Source: Streptomyces sp. NBC_00190
Lineage (GTDB): Bacteria > Actinomycetota > Actinomycetes > Streptomycetales > Streptomycetaceae
Length of the DNA: 64,000 nucleotides
NCBI RefSeq assembly: GCF_036203305.1
Contig: NZ_CP108131.1
Location: 5,332,001 to 5,396,000, forward strand
Reading direction: 5' to 3'
The notes beneath the pieces are model-generated. The model was not told where the DNA came from and did no database searches. It saw only the letters and a program-made list of their open reading frames with translations. Made by a program: the position numbers and the translations under genes. The number at the start of each line of letters is the position of its first letter. Positions within the stretch are counted from its first letter, which is position 1. Below are positions 62,994 through 64,000 of the stretch, piece after piece.

Positions 62994-64000
62994 ATGTCCG
63001 GATCGAACAACACCACCTCAGTGATCGTCGCCGGGGCCCGCACGCCCATGGGGCGGCTGCTCGGCTCGCTGAAGTCCTTCTCGGGTGCCGACCTCGGCGG
63101 CTTCGCCATCAAGTCCGCGCTGGACCGGGCCGGGATCTCCGGCGACCAGGTGCAGTACGTGATCATGGGGCAGGTGCTCCAGGCCGGTGCGGGCCAGATC
63201 CCCGCCCGCCAGGCCGCGGTCAAGGCCGGCATTCCGATGAACGTGCCCGCCCTGACCATCAACAAGGTGTGCCTCTCCGGGCTGGACGCGATCGCGCTCG
63301 CCGACCAGCTGATCCGCGCGGGTGAGTTCGACATCGTGGTCGCCGGCGGCCAGGAGTCCATGACGAACGCCCCGCACCTGCTGCCCAAGTCGCGCGAGGG
63401 CTACAAGTACGGCGCCATCGAGATGCTCGACGCGATGGCCTACGACGGTCTCACCGACGCCTTCGAGAACATCGCGATGGGCGAGTCCACGGAGAAGCAC
63501 AACACCCGCCTGGGCATCGAGCGCGCCCCGCAGGACGAGTTCGCCGCCGCCTCGCACCAGCGGGCCGCCGCCGCGCAGAAGAACGGCGTCTTCGAGGCGG
63601 AGATCACTCCGGTCGAGATCCCGCAGCGCAAGGGCGAGCCCGTGGTCTTCTCGCAGGACGAGGGCATCCGTCCGGAGACCACGGTGGAGTCCCTGGGCAA
63701 GCTGCGCCCGGCCTTCGCCAAGGACGGCACGATCACCGCCGGCACCTCGTCGCAGATCAGCGACGGCGCCGCCGCCGTGGTCGTGATGAGCAAGGCGAAG
63801 GCCGAGGAGCTGGGCCTGGAATGGCTCGCCGAGATCGGCGCCCACGGCAACGTGGCCGGTCCCGACAACTCCCTCCAGTCGCAGCCGTCGAACGCCATCG
63901 CCCACGCCCTGAAGAAGGAGGGCCTGCAGGTCGCTGACCTGGACCTCATCGAGATCAACGAGGCCTTCGCGGCGGTCGCCGTGCAGTCAATGAAGGACCT
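62994..64000 (+). CDS. Acetyl-CoA acetyltransferase (thiolase), 3' end outside window
   Basis: At least 335 residues from ATG 62994, starting [20 protein letters not shown]. The nucleophile Cys 93 lies in [15 protein letters not shown]. Thiolase signature [20 protein letters not shown] and the late [14 protein letters not shown] are present. The C-terminal His/Cys (GGAIALGHP; CGGGGMG) are beyond the window. It condenses two acetyl-CoA or degrades acetoacetyl-CoA. The ribosome site is weak. Together with the dehydrogenase at 45694 it could form a butyrate/PHB-type pathway, but the two are 16 kb apart. Confidence 0.94.
   Translation, partial: MSGSNNTTSVIVAGARTPMGRLLGSLKSFSGADLGGFAIKSALDRAGISGDQVQYVIMGQVLQAGAGQIPARQAAVKAGIPMNVPALTINKVCLSGLDAIALADQLIRAGEFDIVVAGGQESMTNAPHLLPKSREGYKYGAIEMLDAMAYDGLTDAFENIAMGESTEKHNTRLGIERAPQDEFAAASHQRAAAAQKNGVFEAEITPVEIPQRKGEPVVFSQDEGIRPETTVESLGKLRPAFAKDGTITAGTSSQISDGAAAVVVMSKAKAEELGLEWLAEIGAHGNVAGPDNSLQSQPSNAIAHALKKEGLQVADLDLIEINEAFAAVAVQSMKD

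Overview
The window is high-GC actinobacterial DNA from a Streptomyces-type chromosome. The evidence is strong codon bias toward G/C, GTG and TTG starts with AGGAGG-like ribosome sites, 4-base ATGA/GTGA overlaps, rare TTA codons, and a gene order I recognise from the lysA-hom-thrCB-rho-prfA-atp-chiC-nucS-filP-scy block of Streptomyces coelicolor (recalled, not searched).

Positions 1 to about 13842 are an actinomycete integrative and conjugative element (AICE), inserted at the 3' end of a tRNA-Arg(CCG) gene (13843-13914, minus strand). Its left end lies outside the window. From left to right it carries: a NUDIX gene (cut by the window edge) coupled to an HTH regulator on the minus strand; an operator-like region; a transfer block (two small DUF proteins, a DUF2637 membrane protein, a zinc protein, a membrane protein, a TraA-like protein and the FtsK-like DNA translocase TraB) followed by clustered octamers that could be the transfer locus clt; a replication operon (cytosine methyltransferase, primase-polymerase, small protein, DUF3631 ATPase) joined by 4-base overlaps; a 13-copy iteron array; then xis and int. 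A cargo membrane-protein gene with a TTA codon lies between int and the tRNA.

Positions 14068-29796 are chromosomal housekeeping genes: a single-domain response regulator, an ArgS-related protein without catalytic core, lysine and threonine biosynthesis (lysA, hom, thrC, thrB), rho with a long leader, an LCP cell-wall ligase, rpmE, prfA and prmC (translation termination), a threonylcarbamoyl-AMP synthase, an LMW-phosphatase homologue with a Ser in place of the nucleophilic Cys, and glyA. Positions 29913-39338 hold a polyprenyl-phosphate GlcNAc-1-P transferase and the complete F1Fo ATP synthase operon atpIBEFHAGDC.

Positions 39523-52644 hold a DUF2550 protein, the chitinase chiC with its two-component pair chiR-chiS and the direct-repeat chitinase promoter, a membrane protein, a PduO-type cobalamin adenosyltransferase, a 3-hydroxybutyryl-CoA dehydrogenase, a STAS protein, a large membrane-anchored P-loop protein, endonuclease nucS, a small conserved protein, an LLM flavin-dependent oxidoreductase and a small Cys/His protein. 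Positions 52653-64000 hold two tandem, paralogous ABC exporter cassettes, the coiled-coil polar-growth proteins FilP and Scy, methylmalonyl-CoA epimerase and the start of an acetyl-CoA acetyltransferase.

The strongest unusual signals are in the AICE (iterons with a perfect 16-bp-arm palindrome, clt-like repeats, TTA codons in regulator and cargo). Outside it they are the pseudo-ArgS beside tRNA-Arg, the Cys-to-Ser phosphatase, the low-GC hairpin between lysA and hom, and the rho leader.
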